From Cellvibrionales bacterium UBA1969 (lineage in GTDB: Bacteria > Pseudomonadota > Gammaproteobacteria > Pseudomonadales > UBA7434), in contig DDDX01000029.1 in the NCBI GenBank assembly GCA_002339085.1, forward strand, positions 1 to 18,917: a stretch of 18,917 nt of DNA, in the 5' to 3' direction. Of the stretch, positions 1 through 7,841 are shown piece after piece. Made by a program: the position numbers and the translations under genes. The stretch's first letter is position 1, and each line of letters opens with the position of its first letter. Below the pieces are notes generated by a model. The model worked only from the letters and a program-made list of their open reading frames with translations. It was not told the DNA's origin and made no database searches.

Positions 1-44
1 TTAACTGAAGGTATCAAATAGCTCAGCCTACTGACCGGAGTGTT

Positions 45-530
45 ATGAACAGCATCCCCCCCACACTGGACCGCACGGATAAACGCATTTTGGCTGCACT
101 GCAGCACAATGCACGTATTAGCAACCTACAACTTGCTGAGCTAGTTGGCTTGTCGGCAACACCTTGCGCACGTCGTGTGAAACGCCTTGAGGATTGCGGC
201 ATTATTCAAGGCCACTTCACCGTTCTCGATGAAACCTTACTCGGCTTATCACTAACGGCCTTAATCAGTATCAGCATGGACCGACACACCCCCGATCGCT
301 TTGCCAATTTTGAAAAAATAATTAGTGATTTTCCTGAAATTATTGAATGTAGCATTGTCACTGGCCAGTCGGCCGACTATTTATTAAAGGCCGTCTTACC
401 AGACATGGCTCGCTATGAAGAATTTTTGCTCGGTCGATTAACCAAAATTGACGGCGTCACTGGTGTGCATTCGAGCTTTATTTTAAGGCATGTGATACCG
501 CGCGCCCAACTACCGTTGGAACACCTATGA
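45..530 (+). CDS. Lrp/AsnC-family transcriptional regulator
   Basis: This is a 161-residue DNA-binding regulator of the Lrp/AsnC (feast/famine) family. Residues about 8-60 form the N-terminal winged helix-turn-helix: the DRTDKRILAALQ helix, then an NLQLAELVGLSATPCARRVK recognition region and the RLEDCGII wing. The rest is the ligand-binding RAM domain, with a GQSADYLLKAV strand and a C-terminal SSFILRHV strand. Family members bind amino acids or related small molecules as dimers to octamers and act locally or globally; the ligand here cannot be read from sequence. The ATG at 45 has a GGAG ribosome binding site four bases upstream. The length matches the usual 150-165 residues. The next gene, ispB, has its own promoter, so the two are probably not strictly one operon. 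The target may be an unseen gene to the left. Confidence 0.93.
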   Translation: MNSIPPTLDRTDKRILAALQHNARISNLQLAELVGLSATPCARRVKRLEDCGIIQGHFTVLDETLLGLSLTALISISMDRHTPDRFANFEKIISDFPEIIECSIVTGQSADYLLKAVLPDMARYEEFLLGRLTKIDGVTGVHSSFILRHVIPRAQLPLEHL

Positions 531-560
531 AAAATCAAATTTAATTTTCATCAACGCAGC

Positions 561-589
561 TTGACAGTGTTTAGGTCAAACCATAGGAT
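561..589 (+). promoter_or_regulatory. sigma70-like promoter for ispB
   Basis: A perfect -35 box TTGACA (561-566) is followed after 17 bp by TAGGAT (584-589), which matches four of six -10 positions. Transcription would start near 596, about 75 bases before the ispB ATG. Short inverted arms TTGAC (561-565) and GTCAA (575-579) overlap the -35 and spacer and could be an operator. Prediction from sequence only. Confidence 0.6.
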
Positions 590-602
590 GGACCGTTATT
601 TG

Positions 603-629
603 AAGGCCCTTATTTATTTTAGGGCTTTT
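603..629 (+). terminator. possible intrinsic terminator after the Lrp-family gene
   Basis: The stem pairs 603-610 with 621-628 (GCCCT core against AGGGC, with flanking A-T and G-T pairs), has a 10-base loop, and ends in a short TTTT run. It sits about 75 bases past the regulator stop codon and fits a modest Rho-independent terminator for it. It also lies just downstream of the predicted ispB start site, so ispB mRNA would carry the hairpin near its 5' end. Confidence 0.45.
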
Positions 630-669
630 ATCATGGTCAATGCCTACATGGCCTACTGTTGGTTTTTTT

Positions 670-1638
670 ATGCAATCCAGTCACTCACTCGTCGCCGATC
701 AGTTTAATGATGTAAACACCCTTATTACTGAGCAGCTAAACTCCGAAGTAGGCTTAGTCGAAAATATTAGTCACTATTTAGTCGATAGCGGCGGAAAACG
801 AGTCCGGCCACTGGTGACTCTACTCAGTGCTGCCGCGCTGGGCGATGCCAAGCATTTTAAACAAATTCAACTGGCCACCGCTATTGAATTTTTACACACA
901 GCAACGCTTCTACATGATGATGTGGTCGACATGTCGACCCTGCGCCGTGGAAAACCCACCGCTAATGCTAACTGGGGTAATGCCTCAAGCGTACTAGTCG
1001 GTGATTTTGTTTACAGTAAGGCCTTTGAATTATTGGTTGCCATTGGAAGCTTACCCGTAATGGATGTGCTTAGTCATTCAACGACTAAAATTGCTGAAGG
1101 TGAAGTCAAACAATTAATGTTAATTGGCGACTTAAGCCTTAGCCAAGCCGATTACTTTGACGTGATTCGTAATAAAACAGCGGTTCTATTTTCAGGCTGT
1201 TGTCGCTGTGCTGCTATAATCGCAGACAGCAATAGCGAAACACAAAATGCACTCGCACTTTATGGCCTGCACTTAGGACAGGCATTCCAAATCTTTGATG
1301 ACTATCTCGATTACGCAGGTAATGCCGATGACTTAGGAAAAAATGTCGGTGATGACTTGGCCGAAGGCAAGCTTACCCTTCCACTCATTGAAGCCTTGCG
1401 TCTCACCGGTAGCACCCAAGACAACCGATTTTTGCAGCGTATCATTGAAGAGAAAGACCTGACTCGTATTGATGCTGTCGTGGCATTATGTCGCGAATCT
1501 GGCGCACTGGATCATACGCTAGCTGTTGCGCATGCTGAAGCAAACGCGGCCAAAAAATCGCTTGCCGTATTATCTCAGTCAATCTACCGCGACGCCTTAA
1601 GCGATATTGCTGATCAAGCTGTACATCGCAAAAAATAA
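670..1638 (+). CDS. ispB: long-chain polyprenyl diphosphate synthase (octaprenyl type)
   Basis: This enzyme condenses isopentenyl diphosphate onto farnesyl diphosphate to make the long isoprenoid tail of ubiquinone. With the start at 670 it has 322 residues, close to the usual 323. GGKRVRP is at 41-47, the first aspartate-rich motif DDVVD at 83-87 inside HTATLLHDDVVD, and the second DDYLD at 210-214, followed by GKNVGDDL. The small residues before the first aspartate motif (HTATLLH) are those of long-chain synthases rather than geranyl or farnesyl synthases. An in-frame ATG at 640 would add ten residues, but alignment with E. coli IspB as I recall it favours 670. Neither start has a strong ribosome binding site. 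In many gammaproteobacteria ispB lies beside rplU; here it is about 10 kb away. Confidence 0.93.
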   Translation: MQSSHSLVADQFNDVNTLITEQLNSEVGLVENISHYLVDSGGKRVRPLVTLLSAAALGDAKHFKQIQLATAIEFLHTATLLHDDVVDMSTLRRGKPTANANWGNASSVLVGDFVYSKAFELLVAIGSLPVMDVLSHSTTKIAEGEVKQLMLIGDLSLSQADYFDVIRNKTAVLFSGCCRCAAIIADSNSETQNALALYGLHLGQAFQIFDDYLDYAGNADDLGKNVGDDLAEGKLTLPLIEALRLTGSTQDNRFLQRIIEEKDLTRIDAVVALCRESGALDHTLAVAHAEANAAKKSLAVLSQSIYRDALSDIADQAVHRKK

Positions 1639-1677
1639 AGCTATTACTTTTCAACAAGACAAAAATTTGTAGTAACC

Positions 1678-1700
1678 TTAGCGCTATGATACATCGCTAA
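1678..1700 (+). promoter_or_regulatory. inverted repeat enclosing a -10-like box upstream of pgi
   Basis: TTAGCG (1678-1683) and CGCTAA (1695-1700) are perfect 6-bp inverted arms around an 11-base centre that contains TATGAT (1685-1690), a five-of-six match to a -10 box. No convincing -35 lies 16-18 bp upstream. It could be an operator over the pgi promoter, or only a weak hairpin after ispB. There is no following T run, so it is not an intrinsic terminator. Confidence 0.3.
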
Positions 1701-1737
1701 ATAACCAGTAGTTGATGACCTTATCGTGTGAATCATT

Positions 1738-3369
1738 ATGAAAAAAAAATCAGAACAATCTACTTCGGAACTCCTTAAATCGCTCAAGGAACTGCCTTTA
1801 TACAGCAGTGGAATGAATGATTTAAATTTCTCAATGAATGAATGTTATCCTAACCCAAGACTGAGCGCCGCTGGTTTAACTGTCGATTTCTCACGAGCCA
1901 GCATCAGTCAAGGGGTGTTGAATGAACTGCTTTCGATCGCTGAATCAAAACATTTAGTTGAGCATATTCAATTACTTATTAATGGTTATGAACTTAATAA
2001 TACTGAGCAGCGCGCGGCCCACCACACCGCACTCAGGCTTCCCGAAAACTTACAAAATCGTGTTGAAGTCACTGCAACGCAGCACGAAATTAAACGCATC
2101 AGTGAACAACTCAGAACGGAGAAATGGAGTGGCCAAGATGATTTAACGATTACCGATATTGTTAATATTGGTATCGGTGGCTCAGACCTTGGTCCAAGAA
2201 TGATTTGTCATGCACTGGCTAATTATGCCGATGGTCCCAAGGTCCACTTTATCGCCAATGTTGATCCTCGCGACCTCGAGTGTACCTTACAAACTTTATC
2301 GCCATCAAATACTTTAATTATTATTTCATCAAAGTCGTTTAATACAACGGAAACTTTGGAGAATGCCTTGTCTGCTCGGCAATGGCTTTTAACTGAATTG
2401 AGCGATGATGACTTATCAAAACATGTTATTGCTGTGTCTTCCAACATAAAAGCAGCCGTTGAATTTGGCGTTGCACCTGAAAATATCTTGCCCATGTGGG
2501 ACTGGGTCGGTGGTCGATACTCTCTTTGGTCGGCGATTGGCTTACCCATTGCTATCGCCACTGGCCACCAAAATTATTGCGACTTACTGGCTGGCGCACA
2601 CAGTATGGATCAACATTTTGCGCAAAGCCCAATCAGCACTAATCTGCCAGTGCTTTTGGCTTTATTAGAAGTTTGGTATATCAACCGCTGCGATGCTAAG
2701 AGCATCGCCGTATTGCCGTATAGCCACGAACTGCGTCTACTGCCTGACTACCTGCAACAACTCGTCATGGAAAGCAACGGCAAGCAGGTCGACAAACAAG
2801 GAAATCTAGTAAGCCATCGAACTTGTGCAACCATCTGGGGCAGTGCTGGCACGATTGGCCAGCACTCGTTCCATCAATTACTTCACCAAGGCACCGAAAA
2901 CATTCCAGTTGACTTTATACTGCCGCTAAGCAGTCACTCGGATAACAAACATAAACAAGCGCATTTAGTTGCCAATTGTTTAGCCCAAAGTAAGGCCTTG
3001 ACCGAAGGAAAAACCATTGCTGCCGCCGAACAGGAATTACTTGATAGTGGCGCTTCAACTGAAGAGGCCAAGCGACTGGGTACTCACAAAGCAAGCCCTG
3101 GCAATCGGCCTAATACCATTATCACTATGGAAAAACTCACACCCGGTAATTTAGGCGCATTGATAGCATTGTATGAACACAAAGTCTTTGCCCAAAGTGT
3201 GATATGGGGTATTAATGCTTTTGATCAATGGGGCGTCGAGTTAGGCAAGCAACTGAGCAATCCAATTTTGGCTGCGTTGAAGGCTGAAACTAAAGACAGT
3301 CAAGCGCCTTCAGATGCGACCACCGCCCATTGGTGCGAGCAATTTATTGAAATGCATAAAGGTAGTTGA
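1738..3369 (+). CDS. pgi: glucose-6-phosphate isomerase
   Basis: Pgi interconverts glucose-6-phosphate and fructose-6-phosphate in the cytoplasm. The 543 residues match the bacterial long form (about 549). Visible family signatures are GIGGSDLGP (145-153), the phosphate-binding SSKSFNT (197-203), DWVGGRYSLWSAIGL (255-269), MESNGK with the presumed catalytic glutamate E345, GSAGTIGQHSFHQ leading into LLHQG with the ring-opening histidine H383, and the C-terminal INAFDQWGVELGKQL carrying the conserved lysine. All key residues are present. The ATG at 1738 is preceded by only a weak ribosome binding site, but no better in-frame start exists. The gene converges on manB with a 20-bp gap. Its product feeds the sugar-nucleotide enzymes next door: fructose-6-P is the substrate for the ManC isomerase domain and glucose-6-P leads toward UDP-glucose. 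Confidence 0.97.
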   Translation: MKKKSEQSTSELLKSLKELPLYSSGMNDLNFSMNECYPNPRLSAAGLTVDFSRASISQGVLNELLSIAESKHLVEHIQLLINGYELNNTEQRAAHHTALRLPENLQNRVEVTATQHEIKRISEQLRTEKWSGQDDLTITDIVNIGIGGSDLGPRMICHALANYADGPKVHFIANVDPRDLECTLQTLSPSNTLIIISSKSFNTTETLENALSARQWLLTELSDDDLSKHVIAVSSNIKAAVEFGVAPENILPMWDWVGGRYSLWSAIGLPIAIATGHQNYCDLLAGAHSMDQHFAQSPISTNLPVLLALLEVWYINRCDAKSIAVLPYSHELRLLPDYLQQLVMESNGKQVDKQGNLVSHRTCATIWGSAGTIGQHSFHQLLHQGTENIPVDFILPLSSHSDNKHKQAHLVANCLAQSKALTEGKTIAAAEQELLDSGASTEEAKRLGTHKASPGNRPNTIITMEKLTPGNLGALIALYEHKVFAQSVIWGINAFDQWGVELGKQLSNPILAALKAETKDSQAPSDATTAHWCEQFIEMHKGS

Positions 3370-3389
3370 ATCACGGCGTTTACTCAAAT

Positions 3390-4736
3390 TTACTGAATCC
3401 TAGCCAATAGCTCTTCAGTTTTTGCATGCATCAATGCCTTATCACCTCGCGACTCAACATTGAGTCGCAGTAGTGGTTCAGTGTTAGATTTTCTAATATT
3501 GAAACGCCAATCATCGAAACTAACGCTAACGCCATCAGTGTAATCGACATCAATCGCCGATGCTTGATAGTCATCGAGAATGGAAGCAATCACTTCATCA
3601 GCATCTTCAACGGTTCGATTGATCTCACCGCTAACGGGATAATTACTTATCATTTCGCTAACCAAGCTAGACAGGGGCTGACCTTTTTTGACGACCAATT
3701 CAGCAATTAATAGCCAAGGGATCATACCACTGTCGCAATAAGCAAAATCACGGAAATAATGATGCGCGCTCATCTCGCCACCATAGACCGCATCTTCTAG
3801 GCGCATACGCTCTTTAATAAATGCATGGCCTGTTTTACTCATTATAGGCTTGCCGCCTAATTTATTGACAATGTCACAGGTATTCCAAGTGAGTCGCGGG
3901 TCATGCACCACCGCTTGGCCTGGCGTTTTTTGTAAAAATGCCTCCGCTAACAATCCAACGATATAGTAGCCTTCAATAAACTGGCCCTTTTCATCAAAGA
4001 AAAAACATCGATCAAAATCGCCGTCCCAAGCAATGCCAAAATCAGCATTGGCCGTAATAACAGCATCAATGGTTGGCTGTCGATTTTCAAACAGCAGTGG
4101 ATTAGGAATGCCATTCGGAAAATTACCATCAGGCTGATGAAATACCTTAGTAAATTCAATGGGCAGTAATGGCTCGAGTGCATCAATCACTAAGCCCGCA
4201 CCGCCATTACCGGCATTACAGACAATTTTGAGCCCCGCCAAAGCGTCAACATCAATATAACTTAATAAATGCGCTAAATAAGCCGGCCGGCTCTCTAACG
4301 GAGTAATGCCAGCAGCAGAATTAGAGCGCTTAAAATCCCCCAATTCCGCTAAAGCCTTAATATCCAGCAGGCCTGTGTCGCCACTAATGGGCTGACTGCC
4401 ACGTTTCACTAATTTCATACCGTTATAATCAATCGGGTTATGACTGGCCGTTACAACTACCCCGCCATCAACATCATTATTAAAGGTGGCAAAATACATT
4501 TCTTCTGTTCCCGACATACCAATATCTAATACTTCTGCACCAGCATCATTAATGCCTCGAGCAACAGCCTGAGAAAATGCAGGGCTGGACAAGCGAATAT
4601 CATGGCCAAGACAAATACGCTTAGCATCTAGGTATTGGGCAAAAGCTCTACCAATTCGATAGGCAATCTCTTCATTTAATTGATCAGGAATACGACCGCG
4701 AATATCATAAGATTTGAAACAACTGTAATTTGAAAT
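3390..4736 (-). CDS. manB: phosphomannomutase (possibly also phosphoglucomutase), probable ATT start
   Basis: This alpha-D-phosphohexomutase converts mannose-6-P to mannose-1-P for GDP-mannose and, if bifunctional, glucose-6-P to glucose-1-P for GalU. It closely resembles E. coli CpsG/ManB. The SCFKSYDIRG N-terminus, the phosphoserine loop TASHNP (serine 98 with the start chosen here), the metal loop DGDFDRC, the sugar-binding GGEMSAHHYF and the phosphate-binding RKSNTEP are all intact. The frame contains no ATG before the conserved core. A TTG at 4754 would add six residues, but a perfect AGGAGGT lies inside that extension (4743-4749), seven bases before an ATT at 4736. Starting at the ATT gives an N-terminus of the same length as CpsG, so I favour this rare initiator. 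The gene is downstream of galU in a leftward operon: galU stops at 4757 and the ribosome binding site begins seven bases later. Confidence 0.93.
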   Translation of the reverse strand: MSNYSCFKSYDIRGRIPDQLNEEIAYRIGRAFAQYLDAKRICLGHDIRLSSPAFSQAVARGINDAGAEVLDIGMSGTEEMYFATFNNDVDGGVVVTASHNPIDYNGMKLVKRGSQPISGDTGLLDIKALAELGDFKRSNSAAGITPLESRPAYLAHLLSYIDVDALAGLKIVCNAGNGGAGLVIDALEPLLPIEFTKVFHQPDGNFPNGIPNPLLFENRQPTIDAVITANADFGIAWDGDFDRCFFFDEKGQFIEGYYIVGLLAEAFLQKTPGQAVVHDPRLTWNTCDIVNKLGGKPIMSKTGHAFIKERMRLEDAVYGGEMSAHHYFRDFAYCDSGMIPWLLIAELVVKKGQPLSSLVSEMISNYPVSGEINRTVEDADEVIASILDDYQASAIDVDYTDGVSVSFDDWRFNIRKSNTEPLLRLNVESRGDKALMHAKTEELLARIQ

Positions 4737-4742
4737 TTTCTT

Positions 4743-4749
4743 ACCTCCT
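4743..4749 (-). promoter_or_regulatory. strong ribosome binding site that sets the manB start
   Basis: On the minus strand this reads AGGAGGT, a perfect anti-16S match, in the short space after the galU stop codon. Seven bases separate AGGAGG from the ATT at 4736. It lies downstream of the TTG at 4754, so it cannot serve that codon. No ATG, GTG or TTG occurs at a workable distance in frame. Confidence 0.75.
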
Positions 4750-4756
4750 ATCAAAC

Positions 4757-5584
4757 CTATTTTTTATAAACATGGTTATAGCAATAATTGGTTGCATCGA
4801 TAAAGCCATCTATGCTGCCGCAGTCAAAACGCCTACCCTTAAATTTATACGCCATCACACAGCCTTTTTTTGCCTGCTGTAACAAAGCATCAGTGATTTG
4901 AACCTCGCCATTCTTTCCTGGCGGGGTATCTCGAATAATATCAAAAATATCCGGCGTTAAAATATAACGACCAATTATCGCTAAATTAGTTGGCGCATCT
5001 TCAGGTTTAGGTTTTTCCACCATATCGGTTACCCGATATAAATCGTCTCGAATCATGTCACCCTTAATGATGCCAAATTTTTCTACCTGATCAACAGGAA
5101 CCTCTTCAATGGCAACGATAGTGCATCGAAACTGTTGATACATTTCAACCATCTGCCTCAAAACACCGTCATTCTCCTGACCAAAACAAAGATCATCAGC
5201 TAACACAACGCCAAAAGGTTCATCACCTATTAATGTCTCACCTGTGAGAATAGCATGCCCCAAACCCAACATTTCACTTTGTCGCGTAGTTGAAAAAGTA
5301 CCTCGATCAATCACATCACGAATATCGCTCAACAGCGCCTCTTTACCGCTACCAGATATCTCATTCTCTAACTCATAGTTAGTATCAAAATAATCATTTA
5401 TCGCGCGCTTATTTCTGCCGGTAACAAAGCCAATTTCAAATAAACCCGCATCTAACGCCTCTTCAACACCGTAGTGAACCAAAGGCTTATTGACAATCGG
5501 CAACATCTCTTTAGGCATGGCCTTAGTCGCCGGTAAAAAACGGGTGCCGTAGCCCGCCACTGGAAACAAACACTTTTTTATCAT
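4757..5584 (-). CDS. galU: UTP-glucose-1-phosphate uridylyltransferase
   Basis: GalU makes UDP-glucose from UTP and glucose-1-phosphate, the donor for LPS core, capsule and other glycans. The 275-residue length is typical of short bacterial GalU. The nucleotide-binding loop AGYGTRFLPATKAMPKEMLP is at residues 10-29, with VLADDL (127-132), VEKP (189-192), GEVQITDAL (227-235) and the C-terminal FKGRRFDCGSIDGF. The start ATG at 5584 is clear, although the upstream ribosome binding site (AGAG) is modest. The gene lies 65 bp downstream of manC and directly before manB in the same orientation. ManB could supply glucose-1-P if it has phosphoglucomutase activity, which links GalU to Pgi. Confidence 0.97.
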   Translation of the reverse strand: MIKKCLFPVAGYGTRFLPATKAMPKEMLPIVNKPLVHYGVEEALDAGLFEIGFVTGRNKRAINDYFDTNYELENEISGSGKEALLSDIRDVIDRGTFSTTRQSEMLGLGHAILTGETLIGDEPFGVVLADDLCFGQENDGVLRQMVEMYQQFRCTIVAIEEVPVDQVEKFGIIKGDMIRDDLYRVTDMVEKPKPEDAPTNLAIIGRYILTPDIFDIIRDTPPGKNGEVQITDALLQQAKKGCVMAYKFKGRRFDCGSIDGFIDATNYCYNHVYKK

Positions 5585-5649
5585 CTTTGCTCTAAGCCCT
5601 ATATAAATATTAAAATAGCAGTTTTTTTATCTAATCAGACAATCATAGT

Positions 5650-7080
5650 TTAGACATGACGACCATAATCATCATCAAAGCGCACAATATCATCTTCACC
5701 AAGGTAAGCGCCAGACTGAATTTCAATTAATGTTAACGGTATAGAACCGACATTCTCCAATCGATGCTTTTGTCCAAGTGGAATATAGGTTGATTGGTTT
5801 TCAATTAAAGTGAAGACCTCGTCGCCGCAGGTGACTTGCGCCTCACCAGAGACGACCACCCAATGCTCTGCCCTGTGATGGTGCATTTGCAGCGAGAGTT
5901 TTTGTCCGCAATGCACAACAATTCTTTTAACTTGAAATCGCTCACCCTGACAAATGGTTTCATAACTACCCCAGGGTCGAAACACTAACTGATGCGCCGA
6001 CCCTTCGCTACGATGGCTCAGCTGCAAGGCAGTAACAATTTTTTTAACGTCTTGAATTGCATTTTTATTCGCCACCAAAACCGCATCACTGGTTTCGACA
6101 ACGACTGTATTTGATAACCCTAACGTCGTGACTAGACGATGATCGCTCAACACCAAACTATTAACGCTGTCCTGAATAAGGACATCGCCAATAGCCACAT
6201 TGCCTTGCTCATCTTTATCGGAAATATCCCATATTGCTTGCCAAGAACCCACGTCGCTCCAATCAGCAGCCAAAGGTACCATGGCGCCTTTAGCAGTATG
6301 TTCCATAACAGCATAATCAATGGAGTCACTGGGGCAAGCTGCAAAACATTCTTCATCAACGCGGATAAAATCAAGATCGCGATATGCCTGCTTAAATGCT
6401 TGCTGACTGGCCTGATAAATTTCTGGCGCATATGCACCTAACTCAAACAGAAATTGATCGGCGCGAAAAAGAAACATACCACTGTTCCAGCTGAAATTTT
6501 CATCAGCAATATAGCTTTCGGCTGTTTGCTTATTTGGCTTTTCAACAAACCGCTTTATCGAAAAAATAGAACGCTGGGTATTATTTATTAATAGAGGCTC
6601 TCCTCGCTCTATATAGCCATAACCTGTTTCTGCAGCATCGGGAACAATACCAAAAGAAACCAAATAACCTTGTTCTGCCGCATGTGTAGCCTGACTCACC
6701 GCAATAGAAAAGGCCTGTTCATTTTTAATATTATGATCAGCAGGCAAAACAAGCAGTAAGGAATCTGGGTTCATTTCTAATGCCGAGAATGCAGCAATGG
6801 CTACCGCTGGGGCTGTGTTTCTTGCCACAGGCTCAAGAATGATATTTGCAGGCTGAACACCTAACTGCTGAAATTGCTCAGCCACAAAAAAACGATTTTC
6901 ATGATTGCAAATTGCAAGGGGAGCAGCCACATTATTGAGACTTTTTAATCGTAACGCTGTCGACTGCAGCATTGAATAGCCGTCAGCTAAAACATCAATA
7001 AACTGCTTCGGGTACGATGCCCTTGATAAAGGCCATAATCGACTGCCTGAACCACCGCATAAGATGACAGGAAAAATCAT
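5650..7080 (-). CDS. manC: bifunctional mannose-1-phosphate guanylyltransferase / mannose-6-phosphate isomerase
   Basis: This is a type II bifunctional enzyme of the ManC/AlgA/CpsB family. Its C-terminal cupin isomerizes fructose-6-P to mannose-6-P and its N-terminal nucleotidyltransferase makes GDP-mannose from mannose-1-P and GTP. The N-terminal domain shows CGGSGSRLWPLSR (8-20), YPKQF (23-27), FVEKP (178-182), NSGMF (199-203) and SDVGSW (275-280). The cupin shows RPWGSYE (368-374) and the metal-binding QMHHHRAEHW (398-407) with downstream glutamate and histidine. The 476 residues fit the family. The ATG at 7080 has AAGGAT just upstream. It is the first gene of the leftward manC-galU-manB cluster, and ManB supplies the middle step. 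No GDP-mannose dehydrogenase or dehydratase is in the window, so the end product (alginate-like, fucose or mannan) cannot be told. Confidence 0.97.
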   Translation of the reverse strand: MIFPVILCGGSGSRLWPLSRASYPKQFIDVLADGYSMLQSTALRLKSLNNVAAPLAICNHENRFFVAEQFQQLGVQPANIILEPVARNTAPAVAIAAFSALEMNPDSLLLVLPADHNIKNEQAFSIAVSQATHAAEQGYLVSFGIVPDAAETGYGYIERGEPLLINNTQRSIFSIKRFVEKPNKQTAESYIADENFSWNSGMFLFRADQFLFELGAYAPEIYQASQQAFKQAYRDLDFIRVDEECFAACPSDSIDYAVMEHTAKGAMVPLAADWSDVGSWQAIWDISDKDEQGNVAIGDVLIQDSVNSLVLSDHRLVTTLGLSNTVVVETSDAVLVANKNAIQDVKKIVTALQLSHRSEGSAHQLVFRPWGSYETICQGERFQVKRIVVHCGQKLSLQMHHHRAEHWVVVSGEAQVTCGDEVFTLIENQSTYIPLGQKHRLENVGSIPLTLIEIQSGAYLGEDDIVRFDDDYGRHV

Positions 7081-7295
7081 AACTATCCTTCTAACTGTAT
7101 ATTAAAATGTACCGTGATTAGGCAACGTCTAAAGAGGCTCCAAGTTGATAATTTAGCTTTCTAGCTTGAAACGTCACATTAAACTATTGCTACTGGACTT
7201 AACCATGATAATCGATAAAATGACGCACCAGTCAACGCTTAGCAATAGTCAGCCTTGGCTTTCTATCTTATTATAACCTTATTAGGCCACGAAAC
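7081..7295. other. divergent intergenic region between manC and fabA
   Basis: This 215-bp spacer must hold the promoters for leftward manC and rightward fabA. The best -10-like box toward fabA is TATAAC at 7272-7277, without a good -35. Toward manC, a TTGCCT followed by TAATAT has only a 15-bp spacer. I see no gene or strong palindrome here. Confidence 0.5.
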
Positions 7296-7802
7296 ATGAC
7301 AATCACTCAAAATTCTTTCTCTAAAGAAGAATTAATTGCCTGTGGCCATGGTCACATTTTCGGTCCTGGCAATGCGCAATTGCCGATCGATAATATGCTC
7401 ATGTTAGATCGCATAACCAAGATTAAGGATAAAGAAGGCGATTTTAATAAAGGTTATATCGAGGCTGAACTTGACATTCACCCAAAGCTTTGGTTTTTTG
7501 ATTGCCACTTCCCTGGTGATCCAGTGATGCCCGGATGCCTTGGCCTTGATGCTCTTTGGCAACTAATTGGCTTCTTTTTAGGCTGGAAGGGCAATGAAGG
7601 ACAAGGACGCGCACTCGGCTGTGGCGAAGTCAAATTCACCGGCCAAGTAACACCCGAGGCCAAACTCGTCAGCTATAAAATTCATTTAAGCCGACTCATT
7701 GAGCGAAAACTAGTAATGGGTATCGCCGATGCTACCATGGAAGTCGATGGCAAGGTCATTTACACCGCAAAAGATCTTCGTGTCGGCCTATTTAAGAAAT
7801 AA
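7296..7802 (+). CDS. fabA: bifunctional 3-hydroxydecanoyl-ACP dehydratase / trans-2-decenoyl-ACP isomerase
   Basis: FabA dehydrates 3-hydroxydecanoyl-ACP and isomerizes trans-2- to cis-3-decenoyl-ACP, the branch point of anaerobic unsaturated fatty acid synthesis. The 168 residues match E. coli FabA (172). The catalytic histidine H71 lies in DCHFPGDPVMPGCLGLDA, with the catalytic aspartate D85 in the same stretch. GRALGCGEVKFTGQV and the C-terminal YTAKDLRVGLF are also conserved, which separates FabA from FabZ. The N-terminal NMLMLDR is typical. It is followed by fabB after 106 bp, the usual gammaproteobacterial pairing; both are needed because FabB elongates the cis-3 product. Confidence 0.98.
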   Translation: MTITQNSFSKEELIACGHGHIFGPGNAQLPIDNMLMLDRITKIKDKEGDFNKGYIEAELDIHPKLWFFDCHFPGDPVMPGCLGLDALWQLIGFFLGWKGNEGQGRALGCGEVKFTGQVTPEAKLVSYKIHLSRLIERKLVMGIADATMEVDGKVIYTAKDLRVGLFKK

Positions 7803-7826
7803 CCGCTTATTGAAACCTCACACTTT

Positions 7827-7840
7827 TTAAAACGTTTTAA
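7827..7840. promoter_or_regulatory. 14-bp perfect palindrome upstream of the fabB -35
   Basis: TTAAAACGTTTTAA is a perfect palindrome with arms of seven bases. It ends one base before the predicted fabB -35 box, where activator or repressor sites are common. I do not recognise it as a known fatty-acid regulator site, and AT-rich palindromes can occur by chance. Confidence 0.4.
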
Positions 7841-7841
7841 T

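Noticed and set aside
640..669. ATG at 640 as the start of ispB.
   Set aside because: The ten added residues (MPTWPTVGFF) have no counterpart in the family as I recall it, and there is no ribosome binding site at a suitable distance. Not fully excluded.
1442..1657. 71-codon minus-strand frame over the end of ispB.
   Set aside because: It lies almost wholly antisense to ispB, has no recognisable domain and no ribosome binding site. A shadow of the real gene.
6139..6441. Overlapping open frames on both strands inside manC.
   Set aside because: The manC frame shows continuous conserved motifs across this stretch. The others are low-complexity shadows.
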